A stretch of 64,000 nt of DNA from Atherix ibis (GCA_958298945.1 OY282606.1:60091920-60155919), one strand, 5' to 3'. Positions 21,925 through 33,960 are shown, counted from the first letter of the stretch. Numbers and translations: made by a program. Notes: generated by a model not told the origin, from the letters alone.

Positions 21925-23183
21925 AAGTACTTAGCCTACAAAAGAAAAACGAAAATTTTGGAAATGTGGCAATTTATTTTTCCACATAATCCCCTTCAAG
22001 CTCGATACACTTGGCCCAGCGATGCTCTAACTTTTTTAACCCGTCCAAAAAATACATTTTCTCGAGGGAAGCAAAATAGGCCTCCGTGGCGACGATGACC
22101 TCCTCATTCGACCCAAATCTATTCCCGGCGAGTGATTTTTTCAGGTTTGGAAACAAAAAGTACACAGGGGGCCAAATCTGGAGAGTACGGTGGATGGGGC
22201 AGCAATTCGTAGCGCAATTTGACCAATTTGGCCATGGCGACGGCGGAGGTGTGAGCCGGCGCGTTGTCGTGATGGAACAGCACTTTTTTCTTCGCAAAGC
22301 GGGGCCGCTTTTTCTTCAATTCGACTTCAAATCGGCCCAATAAGTCAGCATAGTAGCGCCCCGTGATTGTTTTACCCTTCTCGAGGTAATCGATGTGGAT
22401 CACACCTTGTGAATCCCAGAAAACGGTGGCCATCACCTTTCCGGCCGATCGAAGTGTTCGCCTTCTTCGGAGCACGTTCGCCGGGTGAAGTCCACTGTTT
22501 CAACTGTTCCTTGGTCTCTGGTGTGTACCAGTGAATCCATGTTTCGTCGACGGTCACGAAACGACGCAAGAACTCCGCTGGATTGCGCTGAAACAGCGCC
22601 AAACACGTCGCCGATGTGGTCTCACGGTTGCGTTTGTTTTCCGGTGTGAGCAAACGCGGCACCCATCGCGCCGACAGATTTCTCATGCCCAGTTCTTCGT
22701 GTAGAATATGATGCACCGTTCCTACTGCGATGCCCACAGTCTTAGCTATCTCGTGAACCTTCAATCGACGGTCTACCAGCACGAGATCGTGGACTTTTTT
22801 ACCGTTTTCCTCCGTAGCAGCCGTTTTCGGGGCACCTGGGCGTGGCTCATCAAAAACCGACGTGCGGCCACGAACAAACTCGTTGAACCAATTCTTGACG
22901 GTCGCCATCGAAGGAGAAGAGTCACCATACACAGCATCCAAGCGATCTTTGATTTCGCTGCGCGTTTTCCCTTCCAAAAACAAGAATCTAATCACCGAAC
23001 GATATTGTTCTTTTTCTAGTTTTGTGCAACAGACCGTCACGCTCGCTTTCAAAGGCTCTCAAAACAAAACTAATGAAGGGAATCAACTGAAACTTTAAAA
23101 GTAGGCTACTAAAAGAATGTACTGCACAATGGTAAAATTTTTTTGTGATAACAGCTCCATCGGGCGGTAACGCTAAGTACTTA
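21925..23183 (-). mobile_element. Mariner (DD34D) element, nearly full length
   Basis: About 1.26 kb, much less AT-rich than its surroundings. The minus-strand transposase spans 23052-21974 in three overlapping frames. The N-terminal helix-turn-helix domain and first catalytic Asp (VTVDETWIHWYTPE) are in 22372-23052. The next frame (22119-22475) has AGKVMATVFWDSQG, HHDNAPAHTS with the second Asp, and HPPYSPDLAP. The last frame (21974-22297) has YFLFPNLKKSLAGNRFGSNE and the C-terminus. The usual APSDYFLF is changed by a 2-nt deletion at the frame junction, which removes the third catalytic Asp. Tips share AAGTACTTAGC (about 21925 and 23183, inverted). It is inserted in a LINE ORF1 whose reading resumes after it. 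Inactive, but recently so. Confidence 0.93.
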
Positions 23184-23252
23184 TTGAATGACGCTCGTAC
23201 CTCCCTAAATCAAGTCAGAGGAACGATTTTTTGTAAATAGTTTGCTAATAAA
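23184..23252 (+). mobile_element. LINE ORF1, middle part
   Basis: The segment between the two DNA transposons reads LNDARTSLNQVRGTIFCK, resembling the SLN-x-x-x-G-V-I stretch of LINE ORF1 proteins. It continues the ORF1 broken at 21924. Confidence 0.6.
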
Positions 23253-24118
23253 GGGTTTTCGAATTAGAGTGATATGATTTCTTTAAAAAAAAACACACTA
23301 ATTGTTAAGGAAATTCAAATGTTTTTTATTTATTGTAAAATACAATCGATCCAATTAAGTTTTGAATAAAACGTCATTCAAATGGTCTCCACGACTTTTT
23401 TGCAGGAACGAATTCGATCAACCCAATTTTCGAGCACTTTTTCCACTAAATCAAGTCGTATGTCTTCTAAAGCTTGAAGAGAGTCTGGTTTATTGCTAAA
23501 GACCAATGACTTCAAATAACCCTATAAGAAATAGTGTAATGGTGGTCATTCAATGTCACAATTTCTTGAAATAATCGAATCTCCAAACTTTTCTCGCAAT
23601 AATTCAGTTGTTGCACGTTCTGTGTGGCACGTAGCCCCGTCTTGTTGGAAACAGATGTTGTCAAGATCAACTCCTTCCAATTTCGGCCATAAAAAATTGG
23701 TTATCATCGATCTATACAGCTCTCCATTGACAGTAACGGTGTTACCAGCTACATTTCGAAAGAAGTACGGACCGATGATTCCACCAGACCAAAAACCACA
23801 CCAAACTGTCAATTTAGGTGAATGTAATGGGTGTTCATGAATAATTTGTGGATTTTCTTCGTGCCAGAATCGATAGTTTTGTTCATTTACCGCACCACTC
23901 AGATGAAAGTGAGCCTCTGAAAGCGCACGACAAGTTGCAATTGGATAACAATTATTTTGATAATAAAATTGAACAATTTAGAAACTTTGTTCTTGCGTAT
24001 ATCTCTCCTTGAAAAAATTGCAAACATTGCTGAAACAATGAAGAAAAATGACAGATCATGACATATTACAAATGGCCGAAACGTAACTTAGAAATCATAT
24101 CACTCTTATTGGAAAACC
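23253..24118 (-). mobile_element. Internally deleted DD41D-type element (copy 1)
   Basis: Inverted termini (GGGTTTTC...AGAGTGATATGATTTCT at 23253 and its complement ending near 24118) bound an 866-bp element. The minus-strand transposase remnant covers IIGPYFFRN, the second Asp in CFQQDGATCH and the C-terminal Trp-Val-Asp-Arg region, with small deletions and stops compared with the copy at 51897. The N-terminal DNA-binding half is missing. It is nested in the LINE ORF1. Confidence 0.88.
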
Positions 24119-24260
24119 CTATAATTCTGAAGAGGAAATTATCAGTAACTTAGCCGAATTTAATGTGGTAAAGGTAAAAAAAATAATTTCCATGCGCTAG
24201 ACATTCTGTGTGAACTACAAAACTAACACCCACTGGTCAGGATACAGTTGTTGCCCGTTT
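24119..24260 (+). mobile_element. LINE ORF1, continuation after the insertion
   Basis: The frame NSEEEIISNLAEFNVVKVKK, then CVNYKTNTHW, follows on from the ORF1 pieces at 21290 and 23184, matching the EI-x-x-L-x-x-x-x-V-x-x-V stretch of LINE gag proteins. Confidence 0.55.
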
Positions 24261-25149
24261 TATACCCTGAGAAAAAATATGCTCAAGGTCATGACGGACA
24301 ACAAGTGCTCAATGGCAATAGCAACTGAGATTTTCAAACCATAAATCGGTCCTTCCTACAGTTAGCCCAACACCTCATTCACCCACACCATCCATATTTC
24401 AACGCTACCTCTTCCAGCACCAGTAGCAACAACCATTTGTCACCCACCAGTAATCTCCTCTCCTCTTAAAGAGGCAACTCTCCCAACTAACTGTTCACTA
24501 TCGAAACCTCCTACGCCTCATTTAAAAAAAAAACAGTCTCCAAGCATTTTGAACGTCGTTCTAGCTGAGAAGCTCACTCCTAGCCAACATGCAATAGATC
24601 AGGCAGGGGACTCCGACTATGCTTGTGTATGTACAGTACGCTAAATACGATTAATACAAACGTAGATTATGCGGACTGCTTATTTTCCTGGACTTATAAA
24701 ACACATACGATCGTATCTGCCCGCACATGTGGAGGGAGATGAAATCTGCAGATTAATAACACTATCAACCGTATCAACTCGATTCTTAATATGGTGAAGA
24801 GTCTGGTTTGGTTAACCAAAGCCCTACTAGACGTAACGTTGCTCTATTCCCTCACTTTGTTCATCAAAATAGCAAGGCAAAAACAAGTTGAAGTAGCGGT
24901 CAATCACACCGGACTTCCACAGAATCTTAGAATTAGAAAGAGAATTTCCGTAGAATTTTTGGTTGTTGGAAAGAATGGAAATGTATTAAAATTTGGATGA
25001 AAAATTTTCAAAAAAGGACGGAGTGGAAGACGTGGTTAGAGTTAATTTGAGGGTGTTTACTCCACTCAGGAGGTACAGTAAGACAAACATCGATCCATCT
25101 AGCTAATTATTCTTAGAACTACGGGATGGACTCTATAATTCTGTTCTAA
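24261..25149 (+). mobile_element. Probable LINE interior, strongly decayed
   Basis: Pro/Thr-rich broken frames with similarity to 40340-40620 (shared GCTCAATGG(C/T)AA and flanks), then unrecognised sequence up to the RNase H fragment. Most of ORF2 (endonuclease and RT) appears to be deleted. Confidence 0.4.
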
Positions 25150-25870
25150 TGTTCAGGGATTATTTTACTATCATCCAGGTTAATGCCAATACGTACCGTG
25201 AACTATATACCTATAGGCTCGAGCTTCCATGGTGAGTTGATGGAGATTAAGACGGCAATGGAAAATACTATTAACCTCCCAGCCAACAACAGAACAGCAA
25301 TTCATATATCGTCAAACGATCTGTTACAATCTATTGAACAATAGACACGTCGCATTGGATTGGGTTCCGGGTCATGTTGGCATCCTGGATAATGAATTGG
25401 CTAACTGTTTGGCGAGGGAGGTTCTCCACCGTCCGGCGCTCACTGTGATTACAAACTCGCTCTACCTGCTAACCAAATCACATATGTTTACCCAAAATCC
25501 AATTCAAAATTCTGGCCAAGGAAACCTCTTCGATAACCAACCTTGTCCATTATGCCATTCCTGTGGAGTTCAACTCACCATTCCCCGTATCTTAAATACA
25601 TGGCACTTAACCCAGAATTTCTTTTTGAAAATAACTCTTTCCATTGTGGAGCTTCTAGATCCAACAATTATTTTTCCAAGCCCTGTTTTTAACCTTGTTA
25701 ATCATATTAATCTGCTCCACAATATTTAACAATATCTGATTTTCCCCTCCAAATTACCATCGACCAGTTTCATTAGGGAATCTGTCAATGCCAACTTACA
25801 CGTAACATCATGGTCGTGGCGCTACAGAATGGCCTCTGGCTCTTATCTCAAAGACCTTACAACAAACAAA
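25150..25870 (+). mobile_element. LINE RNase H domain and 3' end
   Basis: The open frame 25334-25729 begins with the RNase H end motif VALDWVPGHVGILDNELANC and continues to a Cys-rich tail (CPLCHSCGVQLTIPRIL) as in I/LOA-type LINE C-termini. The 3' part (25660-25870) is shared with 15515-15680. Upstream RNase H parts are frameshifted. Confidence 0.7.
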
Positions 25871-28649
25871 CAAACTTATTTGAATAATATATGTTTAATG
25901 TTTCCAATGTTAATATCAAGAAAAGTGACGATAGCTTACGCTTTCTTTTTAATTAAATCAACATCAACAAGGGATCAAATTCAATCTACTTCCAAATGAG
26001 CAGCATACGTTTAAGGCTCAAGCCCACCATTATTGGCATTTCCAATAATAATAATTACATTATCAATAAGATATTTACATGTAACAAACAGCTTTAAAAG
26101 GAATTCATCGTTCGTTTATTCAGTTGTAAATGCATACAGTGAATCAAGCAATTAAACATATTTCGGTGGCCTTGGCTATTGTTTCATAGATTTGTTCGGT
26201 ACAAAATTGAATCTTCCGGACAGTTTTGGTGCCTCTGGCAATGCTACCGTCAGTAAATTACATGGTTCAGCAACGCTTCACTAAGCTGCGGGAAAGAAGA
26301 CCATCAATCCGATCGTACGGTAGCCATGTAGTTGTACAAAGCGGCATCATATGGTAGAGGTAGAGAATAATCGTACGATCGTGAGTAGAGCCAGCAGCAC
26401 GAGGGTAAGAAGTTTTAGATAGGGAGTTTTTGGCATTAATTCAAGAGAAGTAATTGATAAAAAACATGTTGGAATGGAAATTTGATCGTGGGTCGTTATT
26501 TGGTGGTACAAAAACAGTTGTAAAAATACATACGTGTACAGTGCCGGCGAAAAAATTTTGCTCACTTCGTTTTTGTTACATAATTAGTAAATTTGTCATT
26601 TTCCAGTTAGGATTTCTAGGATCTTTCAGATTTTGTGTCTACTTGGAACAAATTTTTGCTATAAATAGTCAAAAAAGTATTTCTTACTTATTTAGCAAAT
26701 CTTTTCTACTTCAGTAACAACCACATAGCTCTGGAAAGCTTTCGTTCGCAACAATATTCTAAATAGACCAATACAGTGGTATTAATATGCATGGTATTTC
26801 AAATTATGTAAGAATTGGTATTGGATAGGCTGATCAAAACGCAGGAAAAACGGTTCGTGCTAACCTGCTAACAAAACGACAAATAACAACTTCAGATAAA
26901 AATTTCTCTTGATTTTTTTTTGTCGAACCATTTTACATAAAAATTTTAAAGAAATACGGACATACAAACAAACAAAAAAGCAAATTAAAAAAACACCTAT
27001 TTAAAAAAATATTTCTAATCTTACATTTGATGAGCTTTTATTTTGTATTTATTATATTGTATTCATTTATTTATTATAATTATCTTATTACTTAGATAAA
27101 TGCATATTTAAGAATTATAATAAATAAATGAATACAATATAAAATATTGTATTCATTTATTTATTATAATTCTAAAATATGCATTTAATCTAAGTAATAA
27201 ACCAAACATATAAAGAAACGTATACGAAAAATCATTTGGAATTCCGACATTTTAAATTAATCCGTTTTTTCTGATTTCAATTAACAATTCAAGCAAGGTC
27301 TTGGTGAATATACGTTAAGTTTTAATATTCTCGTCAGTATATGAACAAATTTGCGTAACTAAATTATGTATTGACTTTAGGTCAATTAATATGAGTACTT
27401 TTCACATATTTTAAAAAATTTCCATCACTTGTCAAAATATTTATTAGACGTAAGCATGCATACTCACTACCGTGACAAAGTAAATATTTTCTTATGAAAC
27501 CAGTTGGGTTTTTTCGCCTATTTGCATTTACGTCTTTAAGCCACAATAACGAATACACTTTAATTTGATTATGAGTCTTAAATATGCTTGTTTTATTTAA
27601 TATTTTTTGAAGTAAATAATAAAAATTATTGTTGTGATAACATAACGTTGAATTATAATTCCATAAGATAATTGGTTCCAAAATAATGAATGATTATGTC
27701 AAAGAATAATCTATTGTAATTTTGCAAGATATACTCACGTATTCAAGCATATCTTACAAAATTGAAATATTAAATAATAATTTAGTTTTTATCATACTTT
27801 CAGTTTTTTTTTCAAATTAGAATTTTCGTTTGTTTTGAGGATACTTTATTCTTAATATTTTCTAAAATGGTTTGAAGGTAATTGTAATATTTTGCAATAG
27901 TTGGTTGTACTGTATTTTTAACAATAATATATTATAGTATACATGGCCTAATAAATTGTAGTATACTTGGCACGATTCAGGAAAGTGCAACGTTAAATTT
28001 AATTTAAACATCTGAATTTTAGATACGAATTGTTAGAATTTACATATATTCTTTACTTTTTTTGATGTATTTCCGACTTACTAATTATGCGTTCAAATAA
28101 AGAAAGAAAGAAAATAATAACACAGCAAAACTTCTCATACGGACAATTTTATAAATAGTTTTAAATATTCAATTTACTGCTAACTATAAGCACCAAGAAA
28201 AAAAGTAATTACTTTTAACTGAAATATTTTTTTGTATTCTAACCGTAACTAACTGTTAATTTTTCAATTTACTTGTAAAATCTCGATTTCATTGAACAAA
28301 TATTATTCAATTATCTTTAATAATGCAATGTGTTGCTATAAGATATAAATCTGAGAAAAGTCTTTAATGCCAAGATGCATTGACGGTGATACTACATGCC
28401 CTGAGTATGCAAATTATCTTCAGGGACTATTTTTGTTGATAATCATTTAGTTTTAATTTGTATTTATATAAACCTTAAAATTTTTCCAAAAAAATGATAT
28501 GTTGAGAAATAAAGTAACAGGATAATAATGAGCAGTTGTCAATCAATATTATATGGAAAATAGTTGTTTTCATATTTTCTATTCCATTTCAACTATAAAC
28601 CATTCAAAATTGCACTTAATAAGATAACACAAGTACAGGGTCTATAAAT
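25871..28649. other. AT-rich DNA with a compound foldback
   Basis: It contains the three-armed foldback at 27054-27200 (separate entry). The minus frame 27382-27681 and the plus frame 26454-26717 are not recognised and are probably chance. A short stretch at 26170-26340 is less AT-rich and codes without stops, but I cannot assign it. Confidence 0.45.
27054..27200. repeat. Compound foldback repeat
   Basis: The unit ATTGTATTCATTTATTTATT (and flanks) occurs forward near 27056, reversed at about 27112-27139 and forward again at about 27146. A second unit (ATCTTATTACTTAGATAAAT...) is mirrored at 27176-27200. Successive hairpins are possible. Confidence 0.75.
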
Positions 28650-29270
28650 TAGAAGTTTTCTTTAAAATTTTTATTGAAACACACATTTTGTTTAAAAATT
28701 TCGTCATTCTTTATGGAAGTATGGCTTTACTGTTTATGAATAAAAATGTTTATCAAGACTACACATATATTTACAGACATCGATTATTTTTACAAAAACT
28801 TGTTTACAGGCATAATTGTGACTACTTTCACAGGCATAATTGTGGCTCTATTTCATGGATGAAGAGGTTGACATTTGTTTGGAACCTTTGATTATTGTGT
28901 GTACTTGTTTATAAGCGTTATCTTTCATATAGCCCTATATATTATAAATCACATAATAACGGTAGCAAATTGGCATCACCGTTTCGCAAAATTAGACGTC
29001 CATTGAATTTGGTTTTCAATTAATCGATTGTTTCTTGGGCAGTGTAGCATATAGCGCCGAGCTGTTGAAACCACAAGGCATCGACATACATATCATCAAA
29101 AATAGGTCAGGCCATAAAAATTTGGCTTTTTTGGCCCATAGAGCGCACCATACACGGCCCATAGAGCGCACCATACATTCATCACTTGATGAATGTAATG
29201 ATTGTCCAAAAACTGCACTTAGATTATCCAAAAACTGCCTAAGTGCGACAGTTTAACTTGTTAACGTAGA
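28650..29270 (-). mobile_element. DD41D-type transposase remnant
   Basis: The same decayed family as 7450-7785, in reverse. A minus frame reads KFLWPDLFLMICMSM, then a GFNSSALYATLP segment corresponding to the degenerated QQDGATCHT motif, and the 3' part matches the ATAGAGCCCA-type tail of the other copy. There is a short internal duplication of CATAGAGCGCACCATAC (29140-29180). Confidence 0.6.
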
Positions 29271-29974
29271 TCAGCTATTTTCATAATGGATTTATTATTT
29301 TAATACAATTTTCATGTTTACAGTAGAAGGGTTACATTTTTAAATGTGAACATATTGAAACTGAATGACGTAACATAGTTGTCTACATTAAAAAAAGTCT
29401 TAATTGGTACACCCGTTATAATAACAAACAGATATTTTAAACACGAGCAACAGCAATATGGTACTTAGTAGACGAGTAAAAATCTGCCAATGCTTCTCTA
29501 AAACATAAGATTTACTCAAAGTTATGTATCCTTAGCTAGGAAATTTCGTGGAAATTGCATTTTATAGCGTCTTAAAGGTGTGGAAGCAAAAAATGAGACT
29601 GATATCACGAAGATCGGTTTGGTAATACCCTGGCCTGTCATTTACTTTCCATTAGTCCTTCATTAGTTCTTCCCAGGTATGCTGTACAAGTTTCAACATT
29701 ATGCAGTGTAACTATGCGACTCTATGGAGCGTAGTTAGGGAAGTCCTGTTATTGCAGTATGTACGAAAAGTAGAACAGTGAAATTTTGAGCAACAATGTG
29801 CCATCAAATCTTAGGTTGGTGAATTCACGAGTTTGCCTTACAGAATGCTCTAACGACGCTTTAAGAAACATTCTTTATTAAGAGCAGGATCTGGTAAAAC
29901 TATGTAACGGTGATAAGTGACTATCATTGAAAAGCTTAAAAAAAGCTATTAATATTAGATCGGACATATTTTCT

Positions 29975-30975
29975 TTGAAAGTTATTATTTATTCAAAATA
30001 GGTTCCATTAGACTCAATACAACGTTTGGAACGATCAACCAGCGCATGTATAGATTTTTTATGTTATTTATAGGAATGTTCTTCAGTACCTCGGTTACGG
30101 TTGCTTGAATGGCTGGGATATCATCATCAAATGCTCCTTTCATCTTGGTTTTCAATTTTAGAAATAGAAAATAGTCACATGGTGATAGATTAAGCGAATA
30201 CGAAGGTTGGTTGATGAGATAAATCCGTTTTTTTATCAAAAATTCGTTCACTTTTTTGGTCTTGTGAGGTGGTGCATTATGGTGCAATAAAAACAGCTGT
30301 TTTCCTGCTGGATATTAAGTTCTAACACGACCAATTCTTTTCCACAAACGATCTAAAACGCCTTAATAGTATTCTCCATTAACAGTTCGACCTTCTGGAA
30401 CAAATTCCTTGCGGACAATACCACATATTATATATATTTAAAGCACCATGACTCATCACCAGTTATGATCGAATCAAAAAAGTCTGGATCGTTTTCAGCA
30501 GTTTCAACAATGTCTTTGCAATGCTCCACACGAGCGATTCTTTGGTCTTCATTTAATTCATGTAGAACAAAACGCGCACAGACCTTTCTTTTACCCAAAT
30601 CTTCAGTTAAAATTCTCCAAATAATGTTTTTACTCGAATTTAATTCATCAGCCAACATTTTCGTAGTAAAATTTGCATCGATACCAAAGATTTCACGGAC
30701 TTTTTCCACAAATTCAGCACGATTACTAGCTTCTGGACGACTTGGCCTTAGGTCGTCATTTAAATCCTCACGACCATTTTTAAATCGTGTAAACCACGTA
30801 TAAACTTGAGTACGACTCATACAATCATCATCATAAACTTTTTCCATCAATTCGTCTGTCTCAGCGAATTTTTAGGTGCGTTTGAAAGAGGATAAATGTA
30901 TCTTTTTAATGCTGCATTCATCCTCTTTCAATAGATAAAGTTCGGTTATTTTTGGTACACACTGTGTAAGCAATG
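29975..30975 (-). mobile_element. Mariner (DD34D) remnant
   Basis: The minus-strand transposase is in two pieces. 30428-30850 holds the N-terminal domain (MSRTQVYTWFTRFKNGRED, then KVCARFVLHELNEDQR) and the first Asp (ITGDESWCFKYI). 29985-30287 holds HHNAPPHKTKKVNEFLIKK, a decayed second catalytic block that lacks the Asp, then SPCDYFLFLKLKTKMKG with the third Asp, and the C-terminus. The middle (between the first Asp and HHN) is in broken frames. The right tip is near 30965 (GGTACACACTG); the left tip is deleted. Confidence 0.85.
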
Positions 30976-31007
30976 TTCGAATTGGTTTAAAGTATTCGTT
31001 TATAATT

Positions 31008-31190
31008 TTATAAAAGAACGGCTGCATTGCTATATCCTTCATAATTAATATTTGGTAATTTCTGATTTAGTATTATAAAGACCATATTATTAAAATTATT
31101 TTTGGTTGATGGTAGCTCAGAAAATCCGTCTACGATTTCAGCAGATAAATTGAATGAATATAGAAGAAACACCAGCAAAAAACTGTACAT
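31008..31190 (-). CDS. Candidate small secreted peptide in repeat copy B
   Basis: A 60-codon minus-strand frame starting MYSFLLVFLLYSFNLSAEI, which looks like a signal peptide, then a polar Asn-rich body ending SNAAVLL. A TATATAAATAG box lies about 50 bp upstream of the ATG (31239-31249). In copy A the matching frame is shifted by small indels and the TATA-like box is gone, so either copy B keeps an old gene or the frame is chance within a repeat. No family was recognised and there is no Cys pattern. Low confidence. Confidence 0.25.
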   Translation of the reverse strand: MYSFLLVFLLYSFNLSAEIVDGFSELPSTKNNFNNMVFIILNQKLPNINYEGYSNAAVLL

Positions 31191-31390
31191 TTGTATTTTT
31201 TATTATGTTTGCTATATTTAGTAACAATTTGGAAAAAACTATTTATATACAACCAAATTTTTTTTCCTTCTTCAAAAATACCAGTTCCAAACTAGCTATA
31301 AACATGGAAACAAAAAAATCTCATTAATATATCTATTCTATTTATTTAACAAATTTACCTTGAACTGAGTTTGATTTGTTAGAATTGATA

Positions 31391-31654
31391 TATGTTACTC
31401 GTTTTTGTATACGGTTTCTTAGTCAAGAGTCAGATACAACCATTTGCGGTATATAGGACTTTAGACGAAGTGGTATAATAGGTTATGTAGTGTAAAAATT
31501 TGTTGAATTTTCGGGTGAATCACGGTAGTACTTTTCAGATATAACAAAACGGGAAGTACTAGAACAGTGAAAACGAACATTTTGTTCGTGTGCGTCAAAA
31601 ATTTTTTTTTGTGAAGAACTTGACGGTGGGTCAAACATAATTAAGTGTAACATA
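31391..31654. mobile_element. MITE-like insertion in repeat copy B
   Basis: 264 bp absent from copy A, bounded by 8-bp inverted ends TATGTTAC (31391) and GTAACATA (ending 31654). It encodes no protein. A clear target duplication is not visible. Confidence 0.55.
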
Positions 31655-31825
31655 AAAAAATAAAATTGAATACTATATATTTAGATTTCATTTCGATAAT
31701 TGTACAACATTAGATTTTATAATGAAGAAAATAGTTTATTTAGATTTTATATGAATAAAATATAAAAGCAGTAAAATAATTGTTCATAATACATATTTAA
31801 TATGAGACTTGATTGTTTTGAGACA

Positions 31826-33419
31826 ATTCCGTGTCTGATTAATTCTAGGTCACTAATTTAGCATATGCAGAATTTGTGATCGATTTTTATTGTTCTGATC
31901 CACAATATTTGCTACGATTTCTTCTATTTGAGTAGAAATTGAGGGACTTGAGTTTTTCTTAATAAGGAAAAATGCACAAGTTGCTTGAGTGTTGGGTATA
32001 TACATATATACATACATATGATTAATTATGTACGTTTACCAAGTAATTATTTACAATTAATGATTATATTGTTACTAGTAGTTCCTTACTTTGTGTTTAT
32101 AATAAAACAAATATATTATTTCATTTATAATAAAAAATTTACAAATTATGGTATAATAATGCGAAAATATGAACATATTTTTTATACTTTCCATTCTAAT
32201 TTCTACTGTAATGATTCATTTTAGTTTTTTTTATAGACAAAATATTAGATTTTAAAACTGCACATATATGATATAAAATTAAAGTATTATACTTATTTTT
32301 ATTTTAGTAAATAAAATTATTTTTATTTTAATAATTTTTGTAAGAACTTTGAAACAAATATATTTTGTGCGCGGATTTTCTATCCAAATTTCTTTTCGAC
32401 TGGTTTCTTTGAATCTAGTGCTATACTTTATTTCTTAACTGCATCTGCAGCCAGAAAGAAATTAATAGGAAAACTATCTTTGTACCTAAGAAACATATCG
32501 GTATTTCCACTTGCATATTCTTTCTAAGGTCGCTCGATCTTTTAACTGTATGTTAAATCATCTTGTCTTTTTACTTATCTTAAAGAGCAATACAAAATAA
32601 TTTTAATACTAAATTATTAGTCCGTACATTAAAAAAAAAATTCAACGTACTTGTGGTAAAAACTACTTTAACAAGTCATTTAGATTAAACCTAAGTTACT
32701 GTCTAACTGCGGCCAAGTCGTCCTGGATCCACCCGTTCTCATTCGGTAACCGAAGTTTACCAGACTGGGAGCAGTTAGAACTTATATATTTCATGATCAT
32801 AATTAATTTTTCATAGGTTTTAATAATTTATCAACTGTTTTCAAATGACCCATGATGATTTGCATTAGAATTAGGGCAGATTATTCACATGGATTGCCTT
32901 TTATTGTAAGTGCCTAACTTTATAAATACTGGACTTTCCATTTTAGGATTTGGATTTTATAATTAATTAAATGCAGAATTAATTTTATTAAAATTGCCTC
33001 ATATTCTATTTTTTCGTAACATTTTTTAAATTTCATAATTGTTAAAATTGGTGTGATTCGAACTAATATCCTTTTATAAAGTTGAAAACAACTTTTATAA
33101 AAAAACAAATAATTTTCAAACTTGTGAAAAGAAAATTAATAAACATGTGTTAACGGATTTCAGTGAAATTGGTTTTTTTTAAATATTGTTTTAAATGACT
33201 ATGTGAAAACTTTACAATTATTAATTTTAAAAAATTTAGACCAACTATAAATTACCATAACAGGAAAATTTATCAAAACGAAGATAGTGTTTAATAATCA
33301 GCGACAATTTCTAGAAGTCATAATATAATGCTTCTAAAACACTATAAATACTATGCTAATAAAAGTCAAAACCAAAACAAAATTTGTAAGTGATTAGTTC
33401 CAATATACGGTAGAACGAT
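31826..33419. other. AT-rich DNA; holds the second 64-bp repeat
   Basis: No gene recognised. It contains the reverse copy (32703-32766) of the repeat at 7786-7849. The minus frame 32920-33108 is a low-complexity frame without family features. Confidence 0.5.
32703..32766 (-). repeat. 64-bp dispersed repeat, copy 2
   Basis: Reverse complement of 7786-7849 with few substitutions. Here CTAACTGC at its left end and GCAGTTAG at 32771-32778 form an 8-bp inverted pair, hinting at a small element. Confidence 0.7.
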
Positions 33420-33960
33420 CGGTCTGAACAAAAATCGATGCACTTTCCTCTTAAAAAGCTGTTGAGTATATTGATTAAAGAAAACCGAGTGAAGCAGGTT
33501 ATTCCACATTCGGATTGAACGATAAAAAAAAGAATCTCTGTATCTTACAATATGTCCGGAATAGGGATTCGGGGCAATCTGACGTGCATTCTTAGCGAAA
33601 CTGGTATTACTATAAAATAAGGAGAGTCAGAACAAATAACGGCGATGTTCTAATGAGTCCATTGACTCTATGAATTTATTGTTACCTATTAATTTTATTG
33701 CTTGATTTTGTATTCTATCTAATAAAAGCAATGACGTTTTAGAAGTGCCTGTCCATATATGACTAGATCAGATGTAGTGAAAAATTTTTTGCATCGCTTA
33801 AAGAAATCTAAACATGTTGCTGAATTTTTAATAGTATTAAATATGTGATCATTCCAACGGAGGTTCTCATTAATACGCTTATCAAGAGTGGGACGTTTTT
33901 CGGTTTCAATTATGCAAGTACTATTCATGGATAATAGCTGATGATTTCGTTTTTGCCTTA
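33420..33960 (-). mobile_element. LINE ORF2 C-terminal fragment (CR1/Jockey-like)
   Basis: The minus frame at 33719-33928 reads LDKRINENLRWNDHIFNTIK, then CLDFFKRCKKFFTTSDL, the conserved region after the RT in CR1/Jockey-superfamily LINEs. The downstream part (33500-33720) contains LLDRIQNQAIKLIG- and AKNARQIAP-type segments. Truncated at both ends. Confidence 0.65.

Larger units (their letters stand above)
29731..31825 (+). repeat. Dispersed repeat, copy B, with two insertions
   Basis: Matches copy A (4775-5605). The alignment is interrupted by a mariner (about 29975-30975) and by a 264-bp insert (31391-31654). About 36 bp of the copy A sequence is missing at the left mariner junction, so the mariner's left tip and adjacent host sequence were lost together. 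Confidence 0.8.

Noticed and set aside
26536..26570. Possible Tc1-type terminus (ACAGTGCCGGCG...)
   Set aside because: No inverted partner or transposase frame was found within a plausible distance.
27382..27681. 99-codon minus-strand frame
   Set aside because: No signal peptide, domain, splice context or family similarity; composition fits a chance frame in AT-rich DNA.
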